Below, in pieces: positions 50,513 through 59,194 of a stretch of DNA of 64,000 nt; the first letter of the stretch is position 1; every line of letters begins with the position of its first letter. The stretch lies in NCBI RefSeq assembly GCF_946151075.1, contig NZ_OX267715.1:1465881-1529880 (forward strand), read 5' to 3'. The translations under genes and the position numbers were made by a program. The notes beneath the pieces were generated by a model, which ran no database searches, was not told the DNA's origin, and worked only from the letters and a program-made list of their open reading frames with translations. The DNA is from Neobacillus sp. Marseille-Q6967 (lineage in GTDB: Bacteria; Bacillota; Bacilli; Bacillales; Cytobacillaceae).

Positions 50513-53119
50513 CTATTTAATGTTTACAGCATTAAAAGCTTCCTTAAGAGCATTTGCTGCCTGACTAATGACCTCATTCCCCTTCGCCAATACACCCGGC
50601 ATCCAGAAGAATCCGTGAATCATCCCGTCATAGCGGGTTTTCTCAACTGGTACACCTGCTGCTTTTAGACGTTCTGCATAGGCTTCTCCTTCATCACGCA
50701 GCGGATCAAAACCTGCCGTGATAACGAGTGCTGGCGGAAGTCCGCTTAAGTCATCTGCTAATAAAGGCGAAGCATACGGATTTTTACCGTCCTGTTCATC
50801 TCGAAGATAATGATTCCAGAACCATACCATCGTATTCTTTGTTAAAAAGTAACCTTCTGCATTTTCCCGATAAGATTCCGTATCATAAGAGTGATGGGTC
50901 ACCGGATAAATAAGCATTTGATAGGCAAGAGAAGGACCTCCTTGATCCTTAGCCATCAAACTTACAACAGCAGCAAGGTTTCCTCCTGCACTGTCACCGC
51001 CAACAGCAATCCGTTCTGGGTCTACCCCAATAGATGCCGCATTTTCCGCCACCCACTTAGCCGCAGCATACGCATCTTCAGCAGACGTCGGAAACTTGTG
51101 CTCCGGTGCCAATCGGTAATCAACCGATACTACGACACAGCCTGCTCTGTTTGCCAACATGCGGCAAGGCACATCAACAGTGTCCAGATTGCCAATGACC
51201 CAGCCGCCGCCGTGGTAGTAAACCAATGCTGGGAATGGACCTTCACCCTCTGGTGTGTAAATCCGAACAGGGATCTCCCCGCCTGATACAGGAATTGTCC
51301 TATTTTCTACCTTCTCTACCTCCTCTGGAGCTCCTGCCAGCAGTCGGAAATCAGCAGCCATCCTTGCTTGCTCAGGTGTAAGCAACTCCATTGGCGGTGC
51401 ACCTGCAGATTCCAGCTGTTTTAAAATAAACCACGCTTGCGGATCGATACTCGACATAAAAAACCCCTCCTTAACTAAGCCTTCATCCGTACCATTGGAA
51501 GATAACACCGTAGTAAACCCTTCATAACCCCTAGCCGCTATATCATTACAAATGATACGATAGAGCCCGACTCCTCCGGCAAAAGCGAGGAATCCACGCG
51601 GCTTGCCTTCGATATTGGCGCCCATATACCAGGAATCCGTTTTGGTAAGAAGCGACATATCAGCAATGGCCCGGCATTGCTGGCTCCAGAATTCTTCCGC
51701 TTCTACAGTTGCTTCAAATGCTTCCAAATGATGTTCACGGAGATAATCAATACAATCAGCCACCCATTCTACGTGCTGCTCAATCGAAACCATCATGTTA
51801 CTTAGAACCGATGGGCTCTGAGGACCAGTCAACATAAACATGTTCGGGAAACCGGTAGTTGCCAGTCCCAGATAAGTCTTTAAATCGGCACCGTTTGCCC
51901 ACTTTTCTTTCAGCGACACATCATTTTTTCCACGAATATCAATTTTAAACAAAGGACCGGTCATAGCATCAAAACCAGTCGCAAACACAAGAACGTCTAA
52001 TTCATACTCCTCATCTGCCGTCTTGATTCCATTCGGTGTAATTTCCACTATTGGGTCTGCCTTTATATCGACAAGGGAGACATTTTCTCGGTTATAGGTT
52101 TCAAAGTAGTTCGTATCTATGATAGGACGTTTTGTAGCGTAGTAGTATGTGGGCATCAGCTTTTCTGCTACTTCGGGGTCTTGCACAATTTGTTTAATCT
52201 TACTGCGGATAAAGGTTGCGGCGGTTTCATTCGATTCTGGCAGTATGCCAATGTCATTGTAGTTATAGGTTAGGGTAAATAATCCACCCTCCTGCCAAGC
52301 CCTTTCATACAGACGCTCTCGTTCTTCTAGGGAATCCTCCAAGGCGGATCGCATCCGAGGTCCGTACGGTACTCCGTGCATGGAGTAACGCATGAGCTGT
52401 TTAATTTCGTTGATATTTTCCCTTGTCTGGCGGATTACTTCTGTGTCATATGGATGATTTTGCGCTGGACAGCTATACTGTGGTGTCCGCTGAAAGACGG
52501 TGAGGCGGCCTGCTTCTTTGGCAATAACTGGGATGGCTTGAATTCCGCTTGAGCCGGTTCCAATCACACCTACACGCTTACCACTGAAGTCTACCTTTTC
52601 ATGAGCCCATCTTCCTGTGTGGTACATCTCGCCTTTAAAGCTGTCTAACCCCTTAAATTTTGGTATGTTAGAGGAAGAAAGGCACCCTAATGCCGTGATA
52701 AAGTACTCAGCAGAGACTAGCGTACCGTCTTCCATTCGAATCTCCCAATTTCGGTTTTGTTCATTGTAGCGTGCAGCTATAATCCGTGTCTTGAACTGTA
52801 TGTCGCGCCTAAGGTCCAGTTTATCTGCCACAAAGTTTATGTAGCTTAATATTTCCGGCTGCTCAGCATATCTAGATGACCATGTCCATTCGTTCAAAAT
52901 CTCTTCGGAAAAAGTATAATTATAGTAGATACTTTCAATGTCACAACGCGCCCCTGGGTAGCGGTTCCAATACCAGGTACCCCCAACATCTTCCCCCGCC
53001 TCATAAACCTTAACCGAGTAACCAGCCTCCCGCAGTCGATGAAGCATATACAACCCGGAAAAACCAGCCCCAACTACAACAGCATCAAACACCTGAACGT
53101 TTTGTTGATTTAATGTCAC
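50513..53119 (-). CDS. Baeyer-Villiger monooxygenase fused to an alpha/beta hydrolase esterase
   Basis: 868 aa. Residues 1-545: FAD site GAGFSG (17-22), the BVMO fingerprint FKGEMYHTGRW (161-171) and NADPH site GTGSSG (187-192). Residues 555-868: HSL/Aes-type esterase with oxyanion motif HGGGW, nucleophile in GDSAGG and a late Asp/His pair (AGFDPLRDEG, GMIHGFF). The first half would turn a ketone into an ester or lactone that the second half hydrolyses. Codon 555 is ATG with AAGGAGGGG in front (51463-51471), so the esterase may also be made separately. A cre site lies upstream. Confidence 0.92.
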   Translation of the reverse strand: MTLNQQNVQVFDAVVVGAGFSGLYMLHRLREAGYSVKVYEAGEDVGGTWYWNRYPGARCDIESIYYNYTFSEEILNEWTWSSRYAEQPEILSYINFVADKLDLRRDIQFKTRIIAARYNEQNRNWEIRMEDGTLVSAEYFITALGCLSSSNIPKFKGLDSFKGEMYHTGRWAHEKVDFSGKRVGVIGTGSSGIQAIPVIAKEAGRLTVFQRTPQYSCPAQNHPYDTEVIRQTRENINEIKQLMRYSMHGVPYGPRMRSALEDSLEERERLYERAWQEGGLFTLTYNYNDIGILPESNETAATFIRSKIKQIVQDPEVAEKLMPTYYYATKRPIIDTNYFETYNRENVSLVDIKADPIVEITPNGIKTADEEYELDVLVFATGFDAMTGPLFKIDIRGKNDVSLKEKWANGADLKTYLGLATTGFPNMFMLTGPQSPSVLSNMMVSIEQHVEWVADCIDYLREHHLEAFEATVEAEEFWSQQCRAIADMSLLTKTDSWYMGANIEGKPRGFLAFAGGVGLYRIICNDIAARGYEGFTTVLSSNGTDEGLVKEGFFMSSIDPQAWFILKQLESAGAPPMELLTPEQARMAADFRLLAGAPEEVEKVENRTIPVSGGEIPVRIYTPEGEGPFPALVYYHGGGWVIGNLDTVDVPCRMLANRAGCVVVSVDYRLAPEHKFPTSAEDAYAAAKWVAENAASIGVDPERIAVGGDSAGGNLAAVVSLMAKDQGGPSLAYQMLIYPVTHHSYDTESYRENAEGYFLTKNTMVWFWNHYLRDEQDGKNPYASPLLADDLSGLPPALVITAGFDPLRDEGEAYAERLKAAGVPVEKTRYDGMIHGFFWMPGVLAKGNEVISQAANALKEAFNAVNIK
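51463..51471 (-). promoter_or_regulatory. Internal ribosome binding site for the esterase part
   Basis: AAGGAGGGG six bases before the in-frame ATG at 51455-51457; stronger than the site of many neighbouring genes. Confidence 0.7.
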
Positions 53120-53167
53120 CTCAAATGCCTCCCTTAAAAGAAAGTTTTGTACCGATAGCGCAATTAT

Positions 53168-53181
53168 TGTAAGCGTTTACA
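53168..53181 (-). promoter_or_regulatory. cre (CcpA) site upstream of the fusion gene
   Basis: TGTAAGCGTTTACA, a perfect palindrome matching the cre consensus, 49 bases before the start codon. Confidence 0.8.
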
Positions 53182-53269
53182 AATATATTCTACCTGGATG
53201 CTGACAATTCCTTTTCTTTATATCTTTTTTTCAAAACATTGTAAAAAATTACAGGGATGGAATTAGTCG

Positions 53270-53954
53270 AATGAAGTGGACATTTTTTTTGGGGAAAAAT
53301 TCCTCGTTTCATTCCATTTAGAAGTCATCCCTGAAATTGATCAGTTTTGGGATACGATTCATCGTACGAAAAATTTTTCTAAAATTGGTCCTACTGAGGT
53401 CACCCATAAAATCATGGACAAAATCGTTGATACATATTTTCCAATCCTTCAACAAATGGAGGATCACATCCTTTAATTGAAAGCAGCTTTGATTTATCTA
53501 ACAAAACCATGATTCAAGAAACCTTTTCAGCACGAAGCAAACTTTTTAAAATTAGAAAAACGATTCTCCCGATGCGTGAACTATTATACCGGGTCACCGA
53601 ATCAAAACGGCTCCCCATCCCCCCCAAAAAAATGGTGTACTTTCAGGACATTCACGACCACTTGATTAAATTGAGTGATATGGTCGACTCTTCAGTCAAA
53701 TGACTTCAGAAATTCGTGATAACTACATCTCAATCAACTCGTTTCGGATGAATTCAATCATGAAAACCTTGACAGTTATTACGACTATTTTCATGCCACT
53801 AACTTTCATCGCAGGTATATATGGGATGAACTTTGAAAAAATGCCTGAATTGGAATGGGAATATGGGTATTTTCTTATTATTGGAATCATGTTGCTCATC
53901 GGGATTGCTATGATGAATTGGTTTAAACGAAAAGGCTGGTTTAGGAACGATTGA
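53270..53954 (+). pseudogene. CorA-type divalent cation transporter, broken
   Basis: Three frames give one CorA C-terminal two-thirds: FFGEKFLVSFHLEVIPEI and KIMDKIVDTYFPILQQMED (53276-53476), then FSARSKLFKIRKTILPMREL (53509-53703), then a tail with the GMN motif YGMNFEKMPEL and two spans (53700-53954). At least two frameshifts and the absence of the first 80-100 residues make it inactive. The complete second and third pieces overlap by the ATGA-like junction at 53700, showing a one-base shift. Confidence 0.88.
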
Positions 53955-53999
53955 TAGTAAGAACATTTTTAAGATTATTTACTATGGCTCATACATAGC

Positions 54000-54031
54000 A
54001 AAAAAGTCGTTGCAAATAAGCAACGACTTTA
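54000..54031. terminator. Bidirectional terminator
   Basis: AAAAAAGTCGTTGC, AAATAA, GCAACGACTTTAT after the CorA pseudogene. Confidence 0.85.
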
Positions 54032-54057
54032 TACATTTAGACATTTAACTTCTTAAA

Positions 54058-54128
54058 TTATGATCCTGCCCCGTAAGTAAAAAAGCGACTGCTCTTATTG
54101 AACAAACGCACCAGTTAGTGAAAAAAGG
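54058..54128 (-). repeat. A-T-B element, first copy after the gap
   Basis: Box B atcctgccccgtaagtaaaaaag, worn T, box A ttgaacaaacgcaccagttagtgaa, ending near the stop at 54132. Confidence 0.75.
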
Positions 54129-54131
54129 AAT

Positions 54132-54563
54132 TCACTTGAAATTCAATTGTTGCCTTAGTTTCAGAATACACTTTAAAATAGATTCTCTGTTTTTAGCACT
54201 CTTTATCCAACTAGGAAGTCTACTCGCCAAACTATTATTATTAATATTAGGTATATGTTCTCTTAAGGATGCGGAGACATAACTCTCTAAAAAATCGAGG
54301 TGTTCTTTATTATAAGCCCAAAGAGTATTACCACAGCAATCAGTCGTTAACCATAAGATAAATTCACCATACTTCTCTGAACCGATACTTACTGATTGTT
54401 TAGAGCGAGTTAAACCGCACATTTCACAAACCAACTTTGGATGGGTTTTACGTGGATTTCCAATTATCTTAGCACAACGATGACAGCGAGGGCATTCTAC
54501 AAGTACACAATCAAGAAAATAATAAATTCCTTTTCCTGTATCTTTAAACCTTGGTTTTTCCAC
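54132..54563 (-). CDS. TFIIB-type zinc-ribbon protein
   Basis: About 143 aa. Zinc ribbon: CPRCHRCAKIIG and CEMCGLTRSK form a CxxC...CxxC site. The rest (ILWLTTDCCGNTLWAYNKEHLDFLESYVSASLRE) is a conserved helical region of a Bacillus family often called TFIIB-type zinc ribbon-containing protein; function unknown. Start taken at GTG (54561-54563), nine bases after AAAGGAGA; the ATG three codons upstream is too close to that site. A-T-B box A abuts the stop. Confidence 0.78.
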   Translation of the reverse strand: MEKPRFKDTGKGIYYFLDCVLVECPRCHRCAKIIGNPRKTHPKLVCEMCGLTRSKQSVSIGSEKYGEFILWLTTDCCGNTLWAYNKEHLDFLESYVSASLREHIPNINNNSLASRLPSWIKSAKNRESILKCILKLRQQLNFK

Positions 54564-54647
54564 TAGTATCATTCTCCTTTCATCGTTTAATAAATATTAT
54601 ATTAACTGTATAACGCTAATTATAATTAAAAATTCCATAAACCTCTT

Positions 54648-54676
54648 CATCTATCCTGCATCGATAGTCTAAAGTG
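54648..54676 (-). repeat. A-T-B element, box B fragment
   Basis: ctatcctgcatcgatagtctaaag; followed by a normal terminator rather than T. Confidence 0.5.
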
Positions 54677-54699
54677 CCTAAATCTAACTAAATACAACA

Positions 54700-54733
54700 A
54701 AACCTTCCAATTAGAGTACATCGGAAGGTTATT
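54700..54733. terminator. Hairpin terminator
   Basis: AACCTTCC, loop, GGAAGGTT with A/T-rich flanks. Confidence 0.65.
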
Positions 54734-54785
54734 TGGCATGGACTTTTTTAGAATATCTTGAGTCTAATAAACTTTTTATTGAAAA

Positions 54786-54880
54786 ATCTTGACAAACTAT
54801 TAGCTGGTTTAGCTCTAACAAAAAAGGAATTGCAATCACAATCCCTTTTCTTAAAAACTCCTTATTACCCCGAAATAACC
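54786..54880 (-). repeat. A-T-B element, degenerate
   Basis: actattagctggtttagctctaacaaaaaa, T GGAATTGCAATCACAATCCC, cttaaaaactccttattaccccg. Its T part opens copy 1 of the segmental duplication. Confidence 0.6.
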
Positions 54881-55384
54881 TTTTTATTATAAATACTCAT
54901 CACTCACAGGTCTGTAATAATAGGTATCTTAATCGTTTTATTATTAAAATCAATCTTCGGAGTTAAGTCATATGACGTTTTTTTAAATTCAATTACCCCT
55001 ACATTGGTATGCTAAAACGAGCTATATATTCATCATTATTATCAATAATTACAAATTCATCTTTGTTTGTAAATAAAGCAAAATTGAATTGCATTATGAG
55101 TTTCCAATTGTGAACTAAATTGTATTTTTCTAAAGGGATGATTTGTTCATCCACCATTTTTTCTCCATTCGGCTTTTGTTTTTGTTTTTTATCATTCCCC
55201 ACCAATGACTTCTTCTCCTTTCTTTTCTACTCATTTAGATAAACTATGATTGGTTTTGTCTCAGCGTGTGGACACGTCTACAAAAAATAAAAATGTGGCT
55301 GTTTTATCAATTCTCTATGGTAGTTGAACAAGCATCTTTTCTTTTATTGCATATAATCGTCAAAGTGTGCAGCAGCTATCTTTT
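54823..55384. repeat. Segmental duplication, copy 1
   Basis: About 560 bp nearly identical to 59724-60287, covering a gene, its 5' region and its downstream hairpin. The gene in this copy is frameshifted. Confidence 0.9.
54907..55205 (-). pseudogene. Small hypothetical protein, frameshifted copy
   Basis: Copy of the intact gene at 59801-60109. A missing A near 55010 (ggtatgct here, ggtaatgct there) shifts the frame after FSI, so the protein ends early at 68 aa; the remaining 34 codons (GVIEFKKTSYDLTPKIDF region) survive out of frame down to about 54907. The start is TTG with GAGGAGAAG-type site, as in the other copy. Confidence 0.85.
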
Positions 55385-55436
55385 ATTTATATATTTCCAT
55401 GGTTGTCCAGTTCTTTTTAAATTATTGCATCTCTCT

Positions 55437-55543
55437 TTTCAACTATTCTGGCCCGTTAGCACAATAACAAAAAGGCTGCTTTTTAATCGCAGCCAGATCT
55501 TCAAGGAAAGCACCCGTTACTTTAAGTACATTTTTTCACAATC
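55437..55543 (-). repeat. A-T-B element, full copy
   Basis: Box B ttcaactattctggcccgttagcacaataac, T GGCTGCtttttaatcGCAGCC, box A cttcaaggaaagcacccgttactttaag, tail tttcacaatc. Confidence 0.88.
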
Positions 55544-55556
55544 TTTTTTGTACTAC

Positions 55557-56126
55557 CTATTGGTTTATAGGCTCAAAATCAATCCCTTGCATAATAAAAG
55601 AGATGAGTGATTTGATAAATTCTTCCCGTGGTACCTCTCTATTTCTTCTCCATTCTACAGATGCACCGTAAATTCCCCAACTTAACATGACAGCTGTTCT
55701 CTTTAGTGCTTGATTTTCGTCAATTGAACGTCTTTTTAACAACATTTTGTAAAAAATAATTTCTAGTTGTTCCCTTATAATGCGAGCTATGGTATCTTCG
55801 TACCCTCTATGGCAACGATTGGATAAGGAATTTTGAAAATTCGTAATGGCTATAAAGATACTAACAATCACTTCTTCATTTAGTTCGTTTTGCTCAACCT
55901 TATCAGAATCCAAATTGATCAACAGGACTTCTGATAATACCTTTTCTAATAAGTCGTATTTATCCTCGAAATGATAATAAAACGTCGCACGGTTGACCAT
56001 TGCCTCTGTTGTAATATCTTTAATGGTAATATCCTTGAATTCTTTTTTACCTGAAAGTTCAATAAAAGAATCCATGATTAATTTACGTGTCCGAAGAATT
56101 CGGGGGTCCGTTTTTTCTTGAGTCAT
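55557..56126 (-). CDS. TetR/AcrR family regulator
   Basis: 189 aa. The HTH is FKDITIKDITTEAMVNRATFYYHFEDKYDLLEKVL; the C-terminal domain (residues 70-189) is helical, with no recognised ligand motif. ATG with GGAGGGACTTTTG. Divergent from the DsbA-like/monooxygenase operon at 56319 and almost certainly its repressor. An A-T-B element follows the stop. Confidence 0.92.
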   Translation of the reverse strand: MTQEKTDPRILRTRKLIMDSFIELSGKKEFKDITIKDITTEAMVNRATFYYHFEDKYDLLEKVLSEVLLINLDSDKVEQNELNEEVIVSIFIAITNFQNSLSNRCHRGYEDTIARIIREQLEIIFYKMLLKRRSIDENQALKRTAVMLSWGIYGASVEWRRNREVPREEFIKSLISFIMQGIDFEPINQ

Positions 56127-56222
56127 TCAAAAGTCCCTCCTACTTTTTCAACAATTTTTCAAAAGTGTTGTATATACGATAAATCCAATTAATTATCGGT
56201 AATAGTGTTTTTCATTATGTAC

Positions 56223-56237
56223 TACAATGCAATTGTA
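56223..56237. promoter_or_regulatory. Candidate TetR operator
   Basis: TACAAT, GCA, ATTGTA palindrome in the divergent region, 17 bases upstream of GATAAT (56246-56251), a possible -10 for the operon. Confidence 0.55.
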
Positions 56238-56318
56238 CAACAAATGATAATTCAAAACTAAATGGGCAGCTCTTTGTGCCTGCCCTTTATTGTAACAAAC
56301 ACAAAGGAGGAATCTTAC

Positions 56319-57251
56319 ATGAATAAAAATAATAACATGATTTGTGATTTAGAAACAGGTGTATGTGGTGTAGTTGGAGAGGAAGATATGGAGATCATTG
56401 ATTTCAATCAACCGAAGACAACAGTGGATTTATATTATGTGACAGACCCTATATGCTCACATTGTTGGGCACTCGAACCAGTTCTTCGCCGTTTTGTGGA
56501 GCAGTATAGCCATTATTTTAACTTCCATACCGTTATGGGTGGGTTGCTGGAAAAATGGCATGATGGACCCATTGATCCCGCAAATGGTATATATAAACCT
56601 GCTGACGTTGCTGGTCACTGGAGAGAGGTAGGCAAACATTATCGCATGCCTATTGATGGTTCACTAATGATTGACAATCCAGTCCAGTCATCTTTCCCAC
56701 CATCTCGTGTTTATAAAATTATTCAAAAGCATCATGGTGAGGAAAAAGCATTTGAATACCTACGTCGTGCTAGAGAAGCTCTGTTTGCTTTCAATAAAAA
56801 CATTGGTGAGGAATCTGTCCTAGTAGAAATCGTTAATGAAATGGGACTAGATGGTGAAGTAATTGTAAAAGAAGCTGACGAACAAACTGGTCACAATTTA
56901 TTAAATGAAGACTTCGTACTAACTAGAAAACTTGGTGCTAGAGGGTTCCCTACTATTATCATGGTTAATGAAGAAAATAAAGGGGTTAAAATCGTTGGTG
57001 GTCGCCCTTTAGAAAACTATGTTACTGGACTAAAGCAAGTTCTAAATGTAGAAGAACTACAACTAAAACAACAACCATCTCTTTCTAACTTGCTTAAAAA
57101 AGAGAAACTTCTGTTTTCAAAAGAAATTGAAGTTATGTATGATGTTGAAAAATCGGATCTTACCAACTTTATTGGCAAAGAACTTTCACCAACTAGTTAT
57201 CAAGTGAAGGAACTTTTAGGAGAATTGTATTTTACAACTACTACAAAATAA
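56319..57251 (+). CDS. DsbA-family thioredoxin-fold protein (SpxH/YjbH-like)
   Basis: 310 aa. CxxC active site in TDPICSHCWALEP (near residue 46-49), DsbA-type helical insert, and the cis-Pro loop region ARGFPTIIM. The pattern is that of the YjbH/SpxH group (ClpXP adaptor for Spx) or a related FrnE-like oxidoreductase; being TetR-controlled and beside a monooxygenase, a stress-inducible redox role is more likely than being the housekeeping SpxH. Start at the ATG 56319 after AAAGGAGGAATC; an upstream frame is not protein-like. Confidence 0.85.
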   Translation: MNKNNNMICDLETGVCGVVGEEDMEIIDFNQPKTTVDLYYVTDPICSHCWALEPVLRRFVEQYSHYFNFHTVMGGLLEKWHDGPIDPANGIYKPADVAGHWREVGKHYRMPIDGSLMIDNPVQSSFPPSRVYKIIQKHHGEEKAFEYLRRAREALFAFNKNIGEESVLVEIVNEMGLDGEVIVKEADEQTGHNLLNEDFVLTRKLGARGFPTIIMVNEENKGVKIVGGRPLENYVTGLKQVLNVEELQLKQQPSLSNLLKKEKLLFSKEIEVMYDVEKSDLTNFIGKELSPTSYQVKELLGELYFTTTTK

Positions 57252-57263
57252 GGGAGAATGACA

Positions 57264-57569
57264 ATGGCGTACGTATTACAAGTGGATTTCAAAATGAATG
57301 GACCATTCGGGGATGAAATGGCGGAGGCGTTTTCTGATTTAGCGAAAAGTATTAATGAAGAAGTTGGCTTCATGTGGAAAATCTGGACAGAAAGTCCTGA
57401 AACAAATGAAGCAGGTGGAATTTATATTTTCGAAACAAAAGGAACAGCTGAAAAGTATTTTAATATGCATTCTAAAAGATTAGCTGGATTTGGAATAACC
57501 GATATAAACGCAAAAATCTTTGCCAACAATTCTAAACTTACTGAGATTACTAAAGGTCCAGTTAAATAA
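57264..57569 (+). CDS. YdhR-type monooxygenase family protein
   Basis: About 101 aa, ferredoxin-like dimeric fold of the YdhR/ABM class: MAYVLQVDFKMNGPFGDEM, EVGFMWKIWTESPETNEAGGIYIFET, and AEKYFNMHSKRLAGFGI. It may oxidise quinol-like aromatics without cofactor. ATG at 57264 with GGGAGA seven bases upstream; the ATG two codons earlier is too close. It follows the DsbA-like gene by 12 bases in one operon under TetR control. Confidence 0.85.
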   Translation: MAYVLQVDFKMNGPFGDEMAEAFSDLAKSINEEVGFMWKIWTESPETNEAGGIYIFETKGTAEKYFNMHSKRLAGFGITDINAKIFANNSKLTEITKGPVK

Positions 57570-57635
57570 ATAAAAAAAACTGTAAAATTTTACAATAAAG
57601 TATTTGCATCTTACATTGGTGTTTTTCTCAAGGAA

Positions 57636-57673
57636 AAGAAGAAGAAGTGGCTCTGTCGCCACTCTTCTTCTTA
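57636..57673. terminator. Hairpin after the operon
   Basis: AAGAAGAAGTGGC, TCTGTC, GCCACTCTTCTTCTT; long stem without a strong T tract. Confidence 0.6.
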
Positions 57674-57751
57674 AGGTACTATACTGATAGGTTTTGGTAT
57701 AAAACTAGCTCTTGAAAAGACTCATAGTGTGATTATTTAGATATATTAGGT

Positions 57752-57791
57752 AAGACCCTTGATTTCCCTAAAGCGAAGGGTCTTATTTTTT
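57752..57791 (+). terminator. Intrinsic terminator
   Basis: AAGACCCTT, loop, AAGGGTCTTATTTTTT on the plus strand. Confidence 0.8.
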
Positions 57792-57818
57792 GCCGGAATA
57801 AATTATCTTTATCAAACT

Positions 57819-57863
57819 TGTTAAACTAAACTCCCCATTAGTTTAAGTGAAACTCTTCACAAT
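57819..57863 (-). repeat. A-T-B element, single palindrome box with tail
   Basis: CTTGTTAAACTAAA, CTCCCC, ATTAGTTTAAG then cttcacaatg; box B and box A have merged, with T lost. Confidence 0.75.
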
Positions 57864-57903
57864 GTATCAGGAGAGAAGCTACATAATTCCTAATGATATT
57901 AAA

Positions 57904-57938
57904 TAAAGTCCTTATGCTTATATGCAGGAGGACTTTAA
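57904..57938 (-). terminator. Intrinsic terminator of the DUF3231 gene
   Basis: AAAGTCC, loop, GGACTTTATTT on the minus strand, close to the stop at 57946. Confidence 0.7.
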
Positions 57939-57945
57939 ATGTGAT

Positions 57946-58968
57946 TTATAAATGATTCTTATTCCTTATTAATTCATCTCTATCGGATGCCATTGGAGGC
58001 TGTTCCAACCATCCATTTTTTATCATGATATTTGCTCCATCTTCGGAATACAACTGAACTTCTAAGGATAGCCTGTTATACATTGCACTAATATCACCTC
58101 TAGGACTTTGACTGACAGCTGTACCATAATACCCTATGCTTAAACCAATCAAACCAGATGTGAAGAACATCATAAGTTTATCGGAAAATGTATACGCTGT
58201 ACTATTTGTTATTTCTGAATCCCAACCCATAGGTGCAGGGAGTTTACTTTCCTCTAACTTCCCTCTAAATAATTTAATATGTTTATTCCCAATTTCTAAT
58301 CCTTTTAAAAAGAATTGTTTTACATCCTTATCTTGTGCAATCTGACTAAATCCAGTAAGTGTTGCAACTCCCAAAGCGTTTCTTTGGAGATTGGCAAATA
58401 AATTGTCTACTTCAGCAGCTGTTAATGGTCTTTTCTCGCCAAACACATCTAACATAAACCATTGCTTTTTCACAAATTCAACCTTCTCTAAATTAGGCAA
58501 GCTGGGAGATCTGATAAACAATCCTTTTGACAATAATAAATCGGTTGATTTTTTATATAATTGCATTGTTTCGCTAAGGCAGTCCATGTAATAGTTTTTA
58601 ATGTCACCCCTTACAGATGCTGAAACACTACCAGCGTATGATGTAAGTCCAACCTTAGACATTTGGTTTAGAAAATTAAGTACAAAACTGTCAGAATAAA
58701 GTCTAGGAGCAGTTAAGTCTACATCCTCTTTTATACTAAAACCATATGGAACTACATTTTTTTCCTCAGTTAAAATGGCTGTAATTTTTTCAATATGTGT
58801 CTTAGATAACCCTAATGCATATTTAATTATAGACTTAATTTCTTCATCCTCAGATTTTTCTAAAAAATACGAAAGAACACATATGCTGGAGCTATCATTT
58901 AAGTATTGAATCCAAAGTTGAGCAAGTTCACCAGCTGTTAGCCTGATTTGGTTTCCCTTTTCCTCCAT
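57946..58968 (-). CDS. DUF3231 family protein, intact
   Basis: 340 aa made of two similar helical halves (LTAGELAQLWIQYLNDSSSICVLSYFLEKS at the start; the second half resumes at KRPLTAAEVDNLFANLQRNALGVATLTGF). This is the ferritin-like DUF3231 architecture common in spore-forming Bacillus; function unknown. It is the paralogue of the broken gene at 771-1774, and shows where that gene lost a base. ATG with GGAGGTTACTT. Own terminator downstream. Confidence 0.9.
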   Translation of the reverse strand: MEEKGNQIRLTAGELAQLWIQYLNDSSSICVLSYFLEKSEDEEIKSIIKYALGLSKTHIEKITAILTEEKNVVPYGFSIKEDVDLTAPRLYSDSFVLNFLNQMSKVGLTSYAGSVSASVRGDIKNYYMDCLSETMQLYKKSTDLLLSKGLFIRSPSLPNLEKVEFVKKQWFMLDVFGEKRPLTAAEVDNLFANLQRNALGVATLTGFSQIAQDKDVKQFFLKGLEIGNKHIKLFRGKLEESKLPAPMGWDSEITNSTAYTFSDKLMMFFTSGLIGLSIGYYGTAVSQSPRGDISAMYNRLSLEVQLYSEDGANIMIKNGWLEQPPMASDRDELIRNKNHL

Positions 58969-59107
58969 AAGTAACCTCCAAAAAAGATATACTAAAAAAT
59001 AACTTCCCCATAAATTACCTATAGTATTTATTAGTTACATTAATACCCAACCGTGCAAAATATGAGCCCAGCAAACGCTAAAGTTCATACTACTTCTTAT
59101 ACTGTTC

Positions 59108-59183
59108 TTGTTCACTAAACTGCACAATATAAAAAACGTCCCTGCTTGTTACAGAAACGCCCCCATTAGTTGAAGAAGTCTTT
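59108..59183 (-). repeat. A-T-B element, full copy
   Basis: Box B ttcactaaactgcacaatataaa, T ACGTCCCTGCttgttacAGAAACG weak, box A gcccccattagttgaagaag, 12 bases from the stop at 59195. Confidence 0.75.
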
Positions 59184-59194
59184 TCCGTTACAAT

